A stretch of 22,934 bases of DNA, from positions 1 through 22,934 of IMG/VR virus record IMGVR_UViG_3300035188_000705; one strand, 5' to 3'. The notes beneath the pieces are model-generated. The model saw nothing but the letters and a program-made list of their open reading frames with translations. It had not been told where the DNA came from and searched no databases. Source of the stretch: a virus. The first letter of the stretch is position 1. Each line of letters starts with the position of its first letter. This document shows positions 7,041 to 13,223 of the stretch, in pieces. The position numbers and the translations under genes are program-made.

Positions 7041-8033
7041 CTATTCCGTTGGAATCACAGTCCAGTTACCGGACTCCGCGTTGTCGATATTCTGCCAGTT
7101 GGCGTTCTCGGCGTCATCAATTAATGACCAGTAGAAAACCCCAAACGAGCCAACCCTGCCCATTGCTTGATTTCCGGTAATCGCCACCAGTCGTGCGCCA
7201 ACAGAGACTGACCCTACCGCCCCGCCTGCGGCCACACCCGTAAGGGCCATCACCTTGGTCGGGACTTCATTACCCAGCAAGCCCTGCGCACTCACGCCCG
7301 TGAGAGCAACGATACGCTCAGCCACAGTAACGGAGCCAACCGCTCCGTCCGCTTGGACACCCGTGACAGGGCGGGTGAACTCAACCGACCCGACTGCACC
7401 GGACGCAGCAACCCCGCTCAGGGCTACCGTTGTCGTTGGCGTGGTGTTGCCAACACTGCCAGTGGCCACCAACCCCGTTTCAGCATCAGACGTGTTGGGC
7501 GCAACCGTTCCGATTTGGCCAGAAGCAGCAACCCCTGTCAGCGCAATTTGCCGCTCTGCTACAGAAACGGAGCCAACCGCGCCATTTGCCTGAACCCCGG
7601 TAAGGAAGGCTTCCTTGTATATCTCGGTACCAACCGTGCCTACGGCGCCGGATGTGGACACCCCAGAAATGGCGACGACGTGCGCCGGGCCTACCGTTCC
7701 AACAGAGTTGTCCGCGTGGACATCCGTGAGTTCAGGGGTCGGCCCAGGGAAGACTATCTCGACGTTGCCATCGAGGAAGACGCCGCTCAGTTGTACAGAT
7801 TGCGACTGGACAACTGACCCAACAGCGCCGGAAGCAGCGACTCCCGTAAGGGCGGGGGCCTGAGCGGCAGCAACAGACCCTACCGCACCAGACGCGGCAA
7901 CACCCGTCAGCGCAACGGTGACGGATTTACCAACAGAACCTACGGCACCTGTTGCTTGGTTACCGGCGCCCTCTGCTTGAGAGCCGCCCCAAGTATTACT
8001 GCCCCAGGTGTCGTAACCCCATGCGGTAGCCAT
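7041..8033 (-). CDS. Virion repeat protein with about 14 LTGVxAxGAVGSV units (330 aa)
   Basis: After a Trp/Gly-rich start (WGYDTWGSNTWGG, residues 5-17) the protein consists of about fourteen tandem units of roughly 20 residues. The consensus is LTGVAASGAVGSV followed by a variable 6-9 residue linker. Units 4, 5 and 9 are the most diverged (for example LSGVFLDGNVEIV). The end switches to tryptophan-spaced repeats: WSLIDDAENANWQNIDNAESGNW (about 302-324). Regular short beta repeats of this sort suggest an elongated beta-solenoid or fibrous protein, probably a fibre base or appendage. I recall similar low-complexity repeat proteins in aquatic phages, with no established role. The ATG has a weak GGCGG site. 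The unit is about 60 bases, so copy number may vary between relatives. Confidence 0.65.
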   Translation of the reverse strand: MATAWGYDTWGSNTWGGSQAEGAGNQATGAVGSVGKSVTVALTGVAASGAVGSVAAAQAPALTGVAASGAVGSVVQSQSVQLSGVFLDGNVEIVFPGPTPELTDVHADNSVGTVGPAHVVAISGVSTSGAVGTVGTEIYKEAFLTGVQANGAVGSVSVAERQIALTGVAASGQIGTVAPNTSDAETGLVATGSVGNTTPTTTVALSGVAASGAVGSVEFTRPVTGVQADGAVGSVTVAERIVALTGVSAQGLLGNEVPTKVMALTGVAAGGAVGSVSVGARLVAITGNQAMGRVGSFGVFYWSLIDDAENANWQNIDNAESGNWTVIPTE

Positions 8034-8053
8034 ACGTTACCGCCGCAGGGGGA

Positions 8054-8512
8054 TTAGGTCGTCGCCAGACGCAGCAGAGCGTTTGTCGTGTTGTTGGTCG
8101 GCATCGTCAGGGTGAACGTACCTGCCGTCACCGTCTGCGAACCAAACGTGTGGACGCTCACTGCCTTGTTCGACTTCGTGGAGTTGTAGATCAGCACGGC
8201 ATCAAACGGGGTCGTCAGCGTGACGTTGGTGTACGAGATGCTGGCCGAAGGAGTCCAGTACGCCACACCCGCCGTTGCCGTCGAGTTGGCAGCGATAGGA
8301 GCCGTACCGTTGGTCACAGCCACACCGCCTGGGGTGTAGTTCGTGCCCGTCACCTCGCCCGAAGTGGAGTAGGCGGTGGTGGCCGCGTTGTACGTAGCCG
8401 TGGCGTCGTACAGAGCAGCCTTGAAGGTGTCGCCCGTAGAAGGCGTGAAGTTGTGCGTGGCCGTCAGGAGTTCTCCCATGAACGACGTGCACATGCTTTG
8501 GGTGTTTGCCAT
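8054..8512 (-). CDS. Small virion structural protein, paralogue A (152 aa)
   Basis: This beta-rich protein of 152 residues has DTFKAALY (28-35), AYSTSGEVTGTNYTPGG (47-63), GVAYW (82-86), AVLIYNSTKSNKAVSVHTFG (105-124) and a closing PTNNTTNALLRL. The same motif order is found in the 138-residue protein encoded at 8724-9140, so the two are diverged paralogues. I recall this family in many uncultured phages as a putative virion protein; its role is not established. Position between adaptor-like genes and fibres suggests a part of the tail hub or a fibre base. AAGGAG lies seven bases before the ATG. Confidence 0.66.
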   Translation of the reverse strand: MANTQSMCTSFMGELLTATHNFTPSTGDTFKAALYDATATYNAATTAYSTSGEVTGTNYTPGGVAVTNGTAPIAANSTATAGVAYWTPSASISYTNVTLTTPFDAVLIYNSTKSNKAVSVHTFGSQTVTAGTFTLTMPTNNTTNALLRLATT

Positions 8513-8526
8513 TTGGAGGCTCCTTT

Positions 8527-8724
8527 TTAACCAATAGACGCTGCTTCAGCGCCGATGAAAGTGGGCATCTTCTTCAACTGAACATGCACCGAACGGTGAA
8601 CAAGTTCACCCTCATGCCAGTACTCGACCCAGGTCGTGTACTCGTTTTCATTGTCCGTGACCCCTTCTTTTTTCTCAAGAAGAGACTCGTCCATATCGCC
8701 CTTGGTGGTGAAGACGGTGGCCAT
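8527..8724 (-). CDS. Small conserved phage protein, unknown function (65 aa)
   Basis: ATG at 8722-8724 is preferred to the in-frame TTG just upstream, because AAGGAT sits six bases before it. The A of the ATG is shared with the last base of the upstream TGA stop, indicating translational coupling. The sequence starts MATVFTTKGDMDESLLEKKEG and has a short beta-like WVEYWHEGELVHRSVHVQLK segment (about 32-51). It is highly charged and has no membrane segment or enzymatic motif. It lies between the two paralogous structural genes. I recall similar small proteins in aquatic phages but know no function. Confidence 0.6.
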   Translation of the reverse strand: MATVFTTKGDMDESLLEKKEGVTDNENEYTTWVEYWHEGELVHRSVHVQLKKMPTFIGAEAASIG

Positions 8725-9140
8725 CAAGTAATCCTTATCAGTGCCGCATCAGGGTTGTTGGGTGGAAGCTGAATCTGGAAACTCTGGCTCAACATCGTCT
8801 GATCGATACCAAAGTTTAGAACAGCAATCGACTTGTTGGCCTTGGATGCGTTGTAGATCAACGCGCCACGGGTAGAGAACGTCGCTGCGATCCAGGTCGG
8901 ATTATTAAACGACGCATACGCAATCCCGTTGCTCAAGTTGACCGAGACGTTGACCAGGACCTCTCCCCCTGCCACATAGCCGGGTCCAGAAACCTCCGCC
9001 GCGGTGGTGTAGACCAACGTGCCGGGGCCCAGAACAGCCGACGACGTGTACAGCGCAACCTTGAGCGTGTCCGTCTCAAGGTCATGCTGGCCCAGCAGAA
9101 GCTGCTCCTTGAAGCTATTGGTCAAGCCTGCGGTAATCAC
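8724..9140 (-). CDS. Small virion structural protein, paralogue B (138 aa)
   Basis: The start is GTG at 9138-9140, one base after the upstream gene's TGA, with GAAGG about nine bases before it. The motif order matches the 152-residue protein: SFKEQLL (9-15), DTLKVALY (24-31), YTTAAEVSGPGYVAGG (44-59), GIAY (72-75), ALIYNASKANKSIAVLNFG (93-111) and PPNNPDAALIRI near the end. The two genes flank a 65-codon gene, so an old duplication was later separated, or the small gene was inserted. Function is unknown; a tail hub or fibre-base role is inferred from position. Similarity between the paralogues is seen directly. Confidence 0.66.
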   Translation of the reverse strand: MITAGLTNSFKEQLLLGQHDLETDTLKVALYTSSAVLGPGTLVYTTAAEVSGPGYVAGGEVLVNVSVNLSNGIAYASFNNPTWIAATFSTRGALIYNASKANKSIAVLNFGIDQTMLSQSFQIQLPPNNPDAALIRIT

Positions 9141-9141
9141 G

Positions 9142-9807
9142 TCACTGCACCTTCAACTTGACTTGACCATCGCGATAGGCATCGCCACGCTGCTTGGCAT
9201 CGCCCAGGTTCTTCAGAAGCGCCAGCGCCTCCACGTACTTCTGGTTGTACAGGCCCATCATGTCGGCCTCGCCCTTCATGTAGGTGTAGGCTTCCACCAG
9301 CGAACCGTACAGCAGCACCGTGTCGAAGTTATCGCCAAGCCAGCTCGTGCCCGCATCGACAATCGACGTGGGATAGTAGTAGTAATGCAGCTCTACCTGA
9401 TAGTTGGCGTTTGGCGTAGGCCCCAAAATAAACGTCAACTCGTTTGTGATCGTTGATCCCGCCACGGTCGGGCCAAAAATGGCGTAGTACTTGGGCAAGG
9501 CGGTGTACGTCGGAGACGGATAGACCTGCCGAATGAAGTTGACGTCCTTGTTCTGCAAGTACGTGTAGTTGCCCTGCGCATCAACCACGGCCAACGAATA
9601 CGTGGACAAATAATCATCCGGGGCAGACAGGTATTTGTTGCCGGTGGCAGTGGTTCCCACCATGTTCTTGCGAAGATTGGCAAGCTGAACCGTGTTGTAG
9701 ATGCGCTGCTCAGCCTGCTTCACAAACGTAGGAATCTGCGCCGCGAACGAGGGGTCCTGGTTCTCGGTGTACGCAATGATCGCCGCAGTGAGTTGAGCGT
9801 AGTTCAT
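9142..9807 (-). CDS. Head-tail adaptor or tail tubular-like protein (221 aa)
   Basis: ATG at 9805-9807 is chosen over an upstream in-frame start at 9847-9849 because it overlaps the preceding stop as ATGA and gives the natural start MNYAQLTAAIIAYTEN. The protein is helical at the start (PTFVKQAEQRIYNTVQL, about 26-42) and has a central beta region (LTFILGPTPNANYQVELHYYYYP). It ends with helices (YGSLVEAYTYMKGEADMMGLYNQKYVEAL). This layout is what I recall for adaptor proteins of short-tailed phages that sit between the portal and the tail tip. It follows a zinc-ribbon gene and another adaptor-like gene. The structural assignment is by remembered pattern and gene order, not by a database search. 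Confidence 0.64.
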   Translation of the reverse strand: MNYAQLTAAIIAYTENQDPSFAAQIPTFVKQAEQRIYNTVQLANLRKNMVGTTATGNKYLSAPDDYLSTYSLAVVDAQGNYTYLQNKDVNFIRQVYPSPTYTALPKYYAIFGPTVAGSTITNELTFILGPTPNANYQVELHYYYYPTSIVDAGTSWLGDNFDTVLLYGSLVEAYTYMKGEADMMGLYNQKYVEALALLKNLGDAKQRGDAYRDGQVKLKVQ

Positions 9808-10139
9808 GTAATGCTCGTCTGAACCGATCCAAGGATTGCATCTGCCCACAAGGGCTTGGCATACGGCATTGGCATCATGCCAACACTGGCAAACGAAGTG
9901 TCCACGGTGAACCCCACGAACACCGTCACGCCCATTGTCGCTTCAGGACGGGGCTGATACAAGGCCTGCGGCTCGGTAATCGTGCGCTTGGGCTCCAACT
10001 GCGGATGCTTGGGCTCATAGCACTCATCGCAGACCTTGAAGCCCTTCCAGTCCTTGATCAACGAATTAAGCTTGAACCGTTGGCCACACTGGTCGCACAG
10101 CGCAATCGCGAACTTGCCTGATGCAAACCCAGCGCCCAT
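9804..10139 (-). CDS. Zinc-ribbon phage protein (111 aa)
   Basis: Two CxxC knuckles are present: CDQC at 15-18 and CDEC at 37-40, separated by 18 residues, the spacing of a zinc ribbon. The segment after the second knuckle, YEPKHPQLEPK, and the start MGAGFASGKFAIALC are patterns I recall in a small conserved protein of many tailed phages. The C-terminal half (about 60-111) is hydrophobic and glycine-rich without a clear membrane helix. GAGG five bases upstream serves as ribosome binding site, and the stop overlaps the next start as ATGA. Location between two adaptor-like genes suggests a virion or assembly role; DNA binding is possible but unproven. Confidence 0.68.
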   Translation of the reverse strand: MGAGFASGKFAIALCDQCGQRFKLNSLIKDWKGFKVCDECYEPKHPQLEPKRTITEPQALYQPRPEATMGVTVFVGFTVDTSFASVGMMPMPYAKPLWADAILGSVQTSIT

Positions 10140-10141
10140 GA

Positions 10142-10819
10142 CTACCTCGTCGTGTAGGTCGGGACAGCGAAGTAGCTGGACCGCTCACGGTCTTCCGTAG
10201 CAGCCCGGAAGAACTCTTCTTCGTAGAACGATTTGAGGATCTGGATGCGGTCTGGAGCCTTCTTGATGGCCAGATAGTAGGCAAGGCCTGCGATCAAGCA
10301 CGGCAAGAACCGGAACGAAATGTCGGCCGTGTTCGTGTACGCCCCAGTGTCCTGGATGCGACGAATCACGTAGTACCGAAACTCGTAGGTAGTCGTAGCA
10401 TCCGGCGCCGGGTACAAAAACAGCTTGGCTGGGGCCGTGCGCTGCACAAAGTACTGCGCAGGGCGTGACCGCGTGTTCTTGTTGGGAACGTGCAGGTACT
10501 CGGCGTAGCCAATCCGGTCGATGGTGATGTCCTGCTGGTTCGAGGTCCCCGCATTGGTGCGGATGACCGCGGACAGGGCGTCCACCGTGTCGTCCGGCAG
10601 CGTGTACTCGTACTGGCCAACAACCAGCGGAATCTGCCGCTGCTCAATGGTCCACAAGTTCAAGCCGCGGTTGGCCCACTCCGCAAACATGAGGTTGATC
10701 GAGCGCAGGGCGGTCTTCATGTCGTAACCGTCCCGATTCTCATAGCCGCAGCGTTCGTACGCTTCGGTGATGATGTCATCGAACTCCAGATTGAAGTTCG
10801 ACGTGCCCGATGTAGCCAT
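10142..10819 (-). CDS. Head completion / head-tail connector protein, gp4-like (225 aa)
   Basis: The N-terminal third is helical: FDDIITEAYERCGYENRDGYDMKTALRSINLMFAEWANRG (about 13-52), a pattern I recall for P22 gp4-like tail accessory factors that dock under the portal. A beta region follows (VVGQYEYTLPDDTVDALSAVI), then a tyrosine-rich strand and a C-terminal helix (ILKSFYEEEFFRAATEDRERSSY). The ATG has no good Shine-Dalgarno site and lies three bases after the upstream TAA, so translation probably depends on coupling. Its order relative to the portal and fibres fits a connector. The specific family name is inferred. Confidence 0.68.
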   Translation of the reverse strand: MATSGTSNFNLEFDDIITEAYERCGYENRDGYDMKTALRSINLMFAEWANRGLNLWTIEQRQIPLVVGQYEYTLPDDTVDALSAVIRTNAGTSNQQDITIDRIGYAEYLHVPNKNTRSRPAQYFVQRTAPAKLFLYPAPDATTTYEFRYYVIRRIQDTGAYTNTADISFRFLPCLIAGLAYYLAIKKAPDRIQILKSFYEEEFFRAATEDRERSSYFAVPTYTTR

Positions 10820-10822
10820 GAT

Positions 10823-11074
10823 TTAGTAGATGGTTGCCTTGCGAGCGCGAGCGGCGCCCACGCCGCGGACTTGCACCACGTCACCAGTAGAAGCCTTTTT
10901 GACCGGCTCGCTCATGGTCTTGCCCTGGGGGCCAGCCGTGTCAGCGCCAGAGGCAGAGATCTTGCCGCCCTTGGGCACGCCCTTCATGGCCATGCCGCCG
11001 TCCTTGAAACCCTTAACGGCGATGCCCTGACCACGCTTGGCCAGACCGCCCTTCTTGTAGTTGCCGTTCATCAT
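10823..11074 (-). CDS. Small basic glycine/lysine-rich protein, RGVG-type C-terminus (83 aa)
   Basis: The protein is short and basic, with repeated glycine turns: YKKGGLAKRG, GFKDGGMAMKG and VPKGGKIS in residues 6-40. It ends with VQVRGVGAARARKATIY. The same end pattern (RGVG-AR-5-Y) occurs in the 61-residue protein encoded at 11722-11907, so the two may be related or share a binding site. The start overlaps the upstream stop as ATGATGA, and either of two adjacent ATGs may be used. I recall such KGG-rich short proteins as hypothetical in aquatic phages. A virion or DNA-binding role would fit the charge, but is not shown. Confidence 0.58.
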   Translation of the reverse strand: MMNGNYKKGGLAKRGQGIAVKGFKDGGMAMKGVPKGGKISASGADTAGPQGKTMSEPVKKASTGDVVQVRGVGAARARKATIY

Positions 11075-11241
11075 TTCTTGCCGCCTTTCTTGGCTGGTTT
11101 GGACATCCCGGCCTCGCTCAAGGCGATGGCCACTGCTTGTTTGCGATTGGTCACCTTCTGGCCAGACGAGGACTTCAGTGCCCCGGTCTTGAACTCATGC
11201 ATGACCTTTTCCACTTTCGCGGGCTTCTTATGAGAGGGCAC
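11071..11241 (-). CDS. Small basic DUF6496-like protein, GTG start (56 aa)
   Basis: This gene is short and easily missed. It starts at GTG (11239-11241), with AAGGAG seven bases upstream, and overlaps the preceding gene by 14 bases and the next by the ATGA junction. The product begins with PSHKKPAKVEKVMHEFKTG and continues with ALKSSSGQKVTNRKQAVAIALSEAGMSK, ending in a KKGGKK tail. The KVMHEFK-G-LKS-SGKKVT-RKQAIAIALSEA pattern is one I recall as a widespread small phage/bacterial family (DUF6496). It is lysine-rich and may contact nucleic acid, but no function is established. The good ribosome site, tight overlaps and family match make it convincing. Confidence 0.78.
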   Translation of the reverse strand: MPSHKKPAKVEKVMHEFKTGALKSSSGQKVTNRKQAVAIALSEAGMSKPAKKGGKK

Positions 11242-11476
11242 TGCGCTGCTCCTTTATAAAGGCATCCAACTTCTCGTCAAGCCTGTCCAGCCGAACAAGC
11301 ACCCGATTGATGTCGCTGTGGACATCCGCCCGAGTGACAAACTTTTCCGCGTTCTCTTCCCGCGTCTTGCTCAGCAAAATAGACACGCGCTTGAGCTCGT
11401 CGTGCATCGACTTGACCCAAAGCAGTGCTGCCGCGGACGCAAACGACAGCACGATGTTCCATATCAGCACTTCCAT
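11228..11476 (-). CDS. Small single-span membrane protein with coiled coil (82 aa)
   Basis: A hydrophobic helix occupies about residues 3-21 (VLIWNIVLSFASAAALLWV). It is followed by charged helical sequence with heptad spacing, especially DINRVLVRLDRLDEKLDAFI (55-74). The topology resembles that of the 91-residue lysis-type protein at the left edge, but the two sequences are not clearly related. The start overlaps the end of the previous gene by 13 bases and has only a weak CGGA site, so coupling is likely. I recall relatives as hypothetical proteins in aquatic phages. Holin, antiholin or virion membrane protein are all possible; its place among head and adaptor genes argues against a simple holin. 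Confidence 0.62.
   Translation of the reverse strand: MEVLIWNIVLSFASAAALLWVKSMHDELKRVSILLSKTREENAEKFVTRADVHSDINRVLVRLDRLDEKLDAFIKEQRSALS
11249..11254 (-). promoter_or_regulatory. Shine-Dalgarno site that fixes the GTG start at 11241
   Basis: AAGGAG on the minus strand lies seven bases before GTG (11239-11241). No ATG upstream in that frame fits, and the first in-frame ATG (codon 14) has no such site, so this element decides the start of the 56-residue gene. It lies inside the coding sequence of the upstream membrane protein. Confidence 0.7.
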
Positions 11477-11718
11477 TTCCGAAGACTCTTGTTGATACGA
11501 CTATCAGGATCGTTTGCCGTCTTTTCGCTAGTCAGCTTGGCCTTCATGCCGGACATCCTGGCGCAAAAAGACTTCTTGCGTGGCCCACCCTCCGGCTGCG
11601 GAGCTTTCAGCCCCGGTTTGCCAGGATTGGCGCGGTTGTAGGAGGCGCGCCCTTTGGCGTTCAAGCCGCCGCTGGGGCTCTTGCCCTCCTTGCGCTGCCA
11701 AGTGGGTGTCTTGGCCAC
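11464..11718 (-). CDS. Small basic conserved phage protein, DUF6321-like (84 aa)
   Basis: The start is GTG at 11716-11718, three bases after the upstream TGA stop, with a weak ribosome site. The protein reads TPTWQRKEGKSPSGGLNAKG (4-23), ASYNRANPGKPGLKAP, KKSFCARMSGMKAK (48-61) and then TANDPDSRINKSLRKWKC at the end. This complete order of motifs is one I recall from many marine and freshwater phages, where the family is called DUF6321 as best I remember. It is strongly basic. Function is unknown; frequent occurrence close to head and packaging genes suggests a virion or DNA-associated part. Confidence 0.75.
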   Translation of the reverse strand: MAKTPTWQRKEGKSPSGGLNAKGRASYNRANPGKPGLKAPQPEGGPRKKSFCARMSGMKAKLTSEKTANDPDSRINKSLRKWKC

Positions 11719-11721
11719 GGG

Positions 11722-11907
11722 TCAGTACATCTTGCACTGCTTGTTACGTGCCTCGCCAACGCCGCGAGGGGCCACAGAGGCGCTGGGCTTCTGATAGTCC
11801 TTGCGGGGCGTCTGCTTCGGCCCGCCTTTGCTCATGTCTTGCTTTTGAGCGCCCGGCTGCATTTCGCCTTGGTACTCAGGAATCGACATCTTTGCTGCGC
11901 GTCCCAT
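11722..11907 (-). CDS. Small basic protein with RGVG-type C-terminus (61 aa)
   Basis: This 61-residue protein is rich in Lys, Gln, Pro and Gly and has no membrane helix. AAGGAG lies six bases before its ATG, so translation should be efficient. It ends with APRGVGEARNKQCKMY, which mirrors the end of the 83-residue protein (RGVGAARARKATIY). It lies between the 98-residue structural protein and the DUF6321-like gene. I do not recognise a function. The shared C-terminal end points to a common partner or to an ancient duplication. Confidence 0.55.
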   Translation of the reverse strand: MGRAAKMSIPEYQGEMQPGAQKQDMSKGGPKQTPRKDYQKPSASVAPRGVGEARNKQCKMY

Positions 11908-11917
11908 GCTGGGCTCC

Positions 11918-12214
11918 TTAGCCGTAGAAGAACGTCACCGAGGTGACGTTGGTGAGAGTCACGTATGGATCTGCTTCAAATCGCACACCATCGTTGGGGA
12001 CGATGATGTAAAGATAGCCGCTGCCCGTGGTGTTGGCCGGGGTGTCAAGCTTGATCAGCTCCGTACCACCTGCACCTCCGTCCTTAAAAGACAAAGACCC
12101 GGCAAGATTGCCGAGGACAGCATAGATCCCCTTGACGCGAGCACGTGGGGTACCGATGCCAGAGGCACCGGTAGCCACCATGTTTTTCGCTTTTACGTCA
12201 TATTGAAAGCCCAT
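11918..12214 (-). CDS. Small beta-rich virion protein, unknown role (98 aa)
   Basis: The start has a strong AAGGAGG site six bases before the ATG, which suggests high expression, as for a structural protein. The sequence starts MGFQYDVKAKNMVATGASGIG, contains RARVKGIYAVLGNLAGSLSFKDG (25-46) and ends with VTLTNVTSVTFFYG, all consistent with a compact beta fold. I recall relatives near capsid genes of aquatic phages. A head decoration, stopper or small connector part is plausible; nothing in the sequence decides among these. Confidence 0.6.
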   Translation of the reverse strand: MGFQYDVKAKNMVATGASGIGTPRARVKGIYAVLGNLAGSLSFKDGGAGGTELIKLDTPANTTGSGYLYIIVPNDGVRFEADPYVTLTNVTSVTFFYG

Positions 12215-12229
12215 CTCAGGCCTCCTTTA

Positions 12230-12547
12230 TCAGGTCAGCAAGCCGAGATTACGCAGGGCTTTGACAACCTTGGCGAGGGTGTAGCCGTCGAACGTGGAGT
12301 CTTCGGTAACCGCAGTGCCAGTGCCTGCAACCACCGTGGCAGACGCCACAGCCGTCGTCGGGCGAGCGATCTTGGTGGCGCCGTAGAAACCGATGGTGTC
12401 GGTGCCAGCGTTGCCGATGCCCGTGTTGCCGGTAATTTCGACGTTGTTAAACGTCGAGGTGCCGGTGGTGGCGGTCACATTACCAGTGACGGTGCCGAGG
12501 AAGCCGTTGTCGGACTTGACTGGGCCTGTAAATCGAGTCTGAGCCAT
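12230..12547 (-). CDS. Head fibre-like small virion protein (105 aa)
   Basis: The ATG shares one base with the stop of the endonuclease gene (TAATG), and AAAGGA lies eight bases upstream, inside that gene. Residues 1-60 are Gly/Thr-rich with alternating beta character (GFLGTVTGNVTATTGTSTFNNVEITGN). The end is different: STFDGYTLAKVVKALRNLGLL (84-104), a helical pattern that I recall in phage head fibre or decoration proteins. The order, head gene then endonuclease then this gene, suggests it belonged directly behind the capsid gene before the endonuclease arrived. The head fibre assignment is moderate confidence. Confidence 0.55.
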   Translation of the reverse strand: MAQTRFTGPVKSDNGFLGTVTGNVTATTGTSTFNNVEITGNTGIGNAGTDTIGFYGATKIARPTTAVASATVVAGTGTAVTEDSTFDGYTLAKVVKALRNLGLLT

Positions 12548-13137
12548 TAGATGTTTCCTTTCAAGTGTGCATACTTGATAGCCAATCTACGAACTGAGCT
12601 TATGTCAGATCCCAGCCGTCTGGCCCGTTCTGCGTATGACAGGTCTGAATTGTCAAGAATGAACTTCAACTTGGCAACAAAATTTGGGTCCCCGTGAAAG
12701 CGTGCCATCTGCGCATTCGACAAAGTTTTTCTGTACTCGGTGCTTCGGTAATCAAAGGTCGTTGCCCGTCGCCCAAGTCGAATCCTCTGGCGGGACTCTT
12801 CGTTGTGGGTTTTACCACGCATCGGTGCTTTTGCAAAGTCGGCGATGTTGTACACGGTCGGCTCATCAAACCATGCCTCCCCCTGCAGAAACTGCTCCTC
12901 CAACATGTCAAGTTCCTCTAGGTCTTGGCACTCAATCTCGATGGCACCATAAAAAGCATCTGGGCCGTACTTGTTATAAGCATGCTGCAGGTGCGGATTG
13001 GTATGCTTGTTCCACCGCAAGAGCCGAAAGTGCTCTTTTATTCGCTTTTGGACCCGTTGTGACTGGCCAACATAGCACTGCCCCGTGGCGGTGTTTACGA
13101 TCTTGTAGAGCCCACAAATATCGACTTTGTATGGCAT
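12547..13137 (-). CDS. GIY-YIG homing-type endonuclease with NUMOD3-like motif (196 aa)
   Basis: The GIY-YIG nuclease core is visible: GLYKIVN (9-15) as the GIY strand, CYVGQS (21-26) as the YIG strand, then VQKRIKEH (29-36) with the basic helix. Acidic residues at about 80-81 (MLEEQFL) are candidates for the catalytic metal-binding Glu, and VYNI (95-98) holds the usual Asn. GKTHNEESRQRIRLGRR (108-124) looks like a NUMOD3 DNA-binding motif. Residues about 158-190 (DLSYAERARRLGSDISSVRRLAIKYAH) look like a helix-turn-helix of the NUMOD1 kind. The gene starts 6 bases after AAAAGGGGG and lies just past the capsid terminator. Free-standing genes of this type usually spread by cutting related phages lacking them. 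Activity is inferred. Confidence 0.85.
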   Translation of the reverse strand: MPYKVDICGLYKIVNTATGQCYVGQSQRVQKRIKEHFRLLRWNKHTNPHLQHAYNKYGPDAFYGAIEIECQDLEELDMLEEQFLQGEAWFDEPTVYNIADFAKAPMRGKTHNEESRQRIRLGRRATTFDYRSTEYRKTLSNAQMARFHGDPNFVAKLKFILDNSDLSYAERARRLGSDISSVRRLAIKYAHLKGNI

Positions 13138-13143
13138 GTACTA

Positions 13144-13152
13144 CCCCCTTTT
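13144..13152 (-). promoter_or_regulatory. Purine-rich ribosome binding site of the endonuclease gene
   Basis: AAAAGGGGG stands six bases before the ATG of the endonuclease gene. It is close in sequence to the AAAGGGGGC arm of the terminator 30 bases upstream, and so could pair with the CCCCC arm of that hairpin in the RNA. This could couple termination and translation, but is inference. Confidence 0.5.
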
Positions 13153-13170
13153 GTGAAGTATGTGCCATTT

Positions 13171-13205
13171 TTATTAAAAAGAAAAGGGGGCACAAGGCCC
13201 CCTTT
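13171..13205 (-). terminator. Rho-independent terminator after the major capsid gene
   Basis: On the minus strand, AAAGGGGGC and GCCCCCTTT form a nine-base-pair perfect stem (13197-13205 with 13183-13191) around a five-base loop, followed by TTCTTTTT and further T/A bases. It begins 19 bases after the capsid gene's stop. It should stop part of the transcripts after the capsid gene, giving more capsid message than downstream tail message. No obvious promoter follows, so downstream genes probably rely on read-through. Confidence 0.85.
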
Positions 13206-13223
13206 CCCGGTTTCCGACGCTGA

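Noticed and set aside
7041-8033. The regular 60-base periodicity as a CRISPR array or satellite
   Set aside because: The repeats are imperfect, in frame, and encode a coherent protein from an ATG to a stop; there are no identical repeats with unique spacers.
9808-9849. A longer start for the 221-residue adaptor protein
   Set aside because: The extra 14 residues overlap the zinc-ribbon gene and lack a ribosome site, while the internal ATG forms a clean ATGA junction.
10490-11233. A plus-strand frame of 247 codons across several small genes
   Set aside because: It crosses several well-supported minus-strand genes with ribosome sites and has no recognisable domain.
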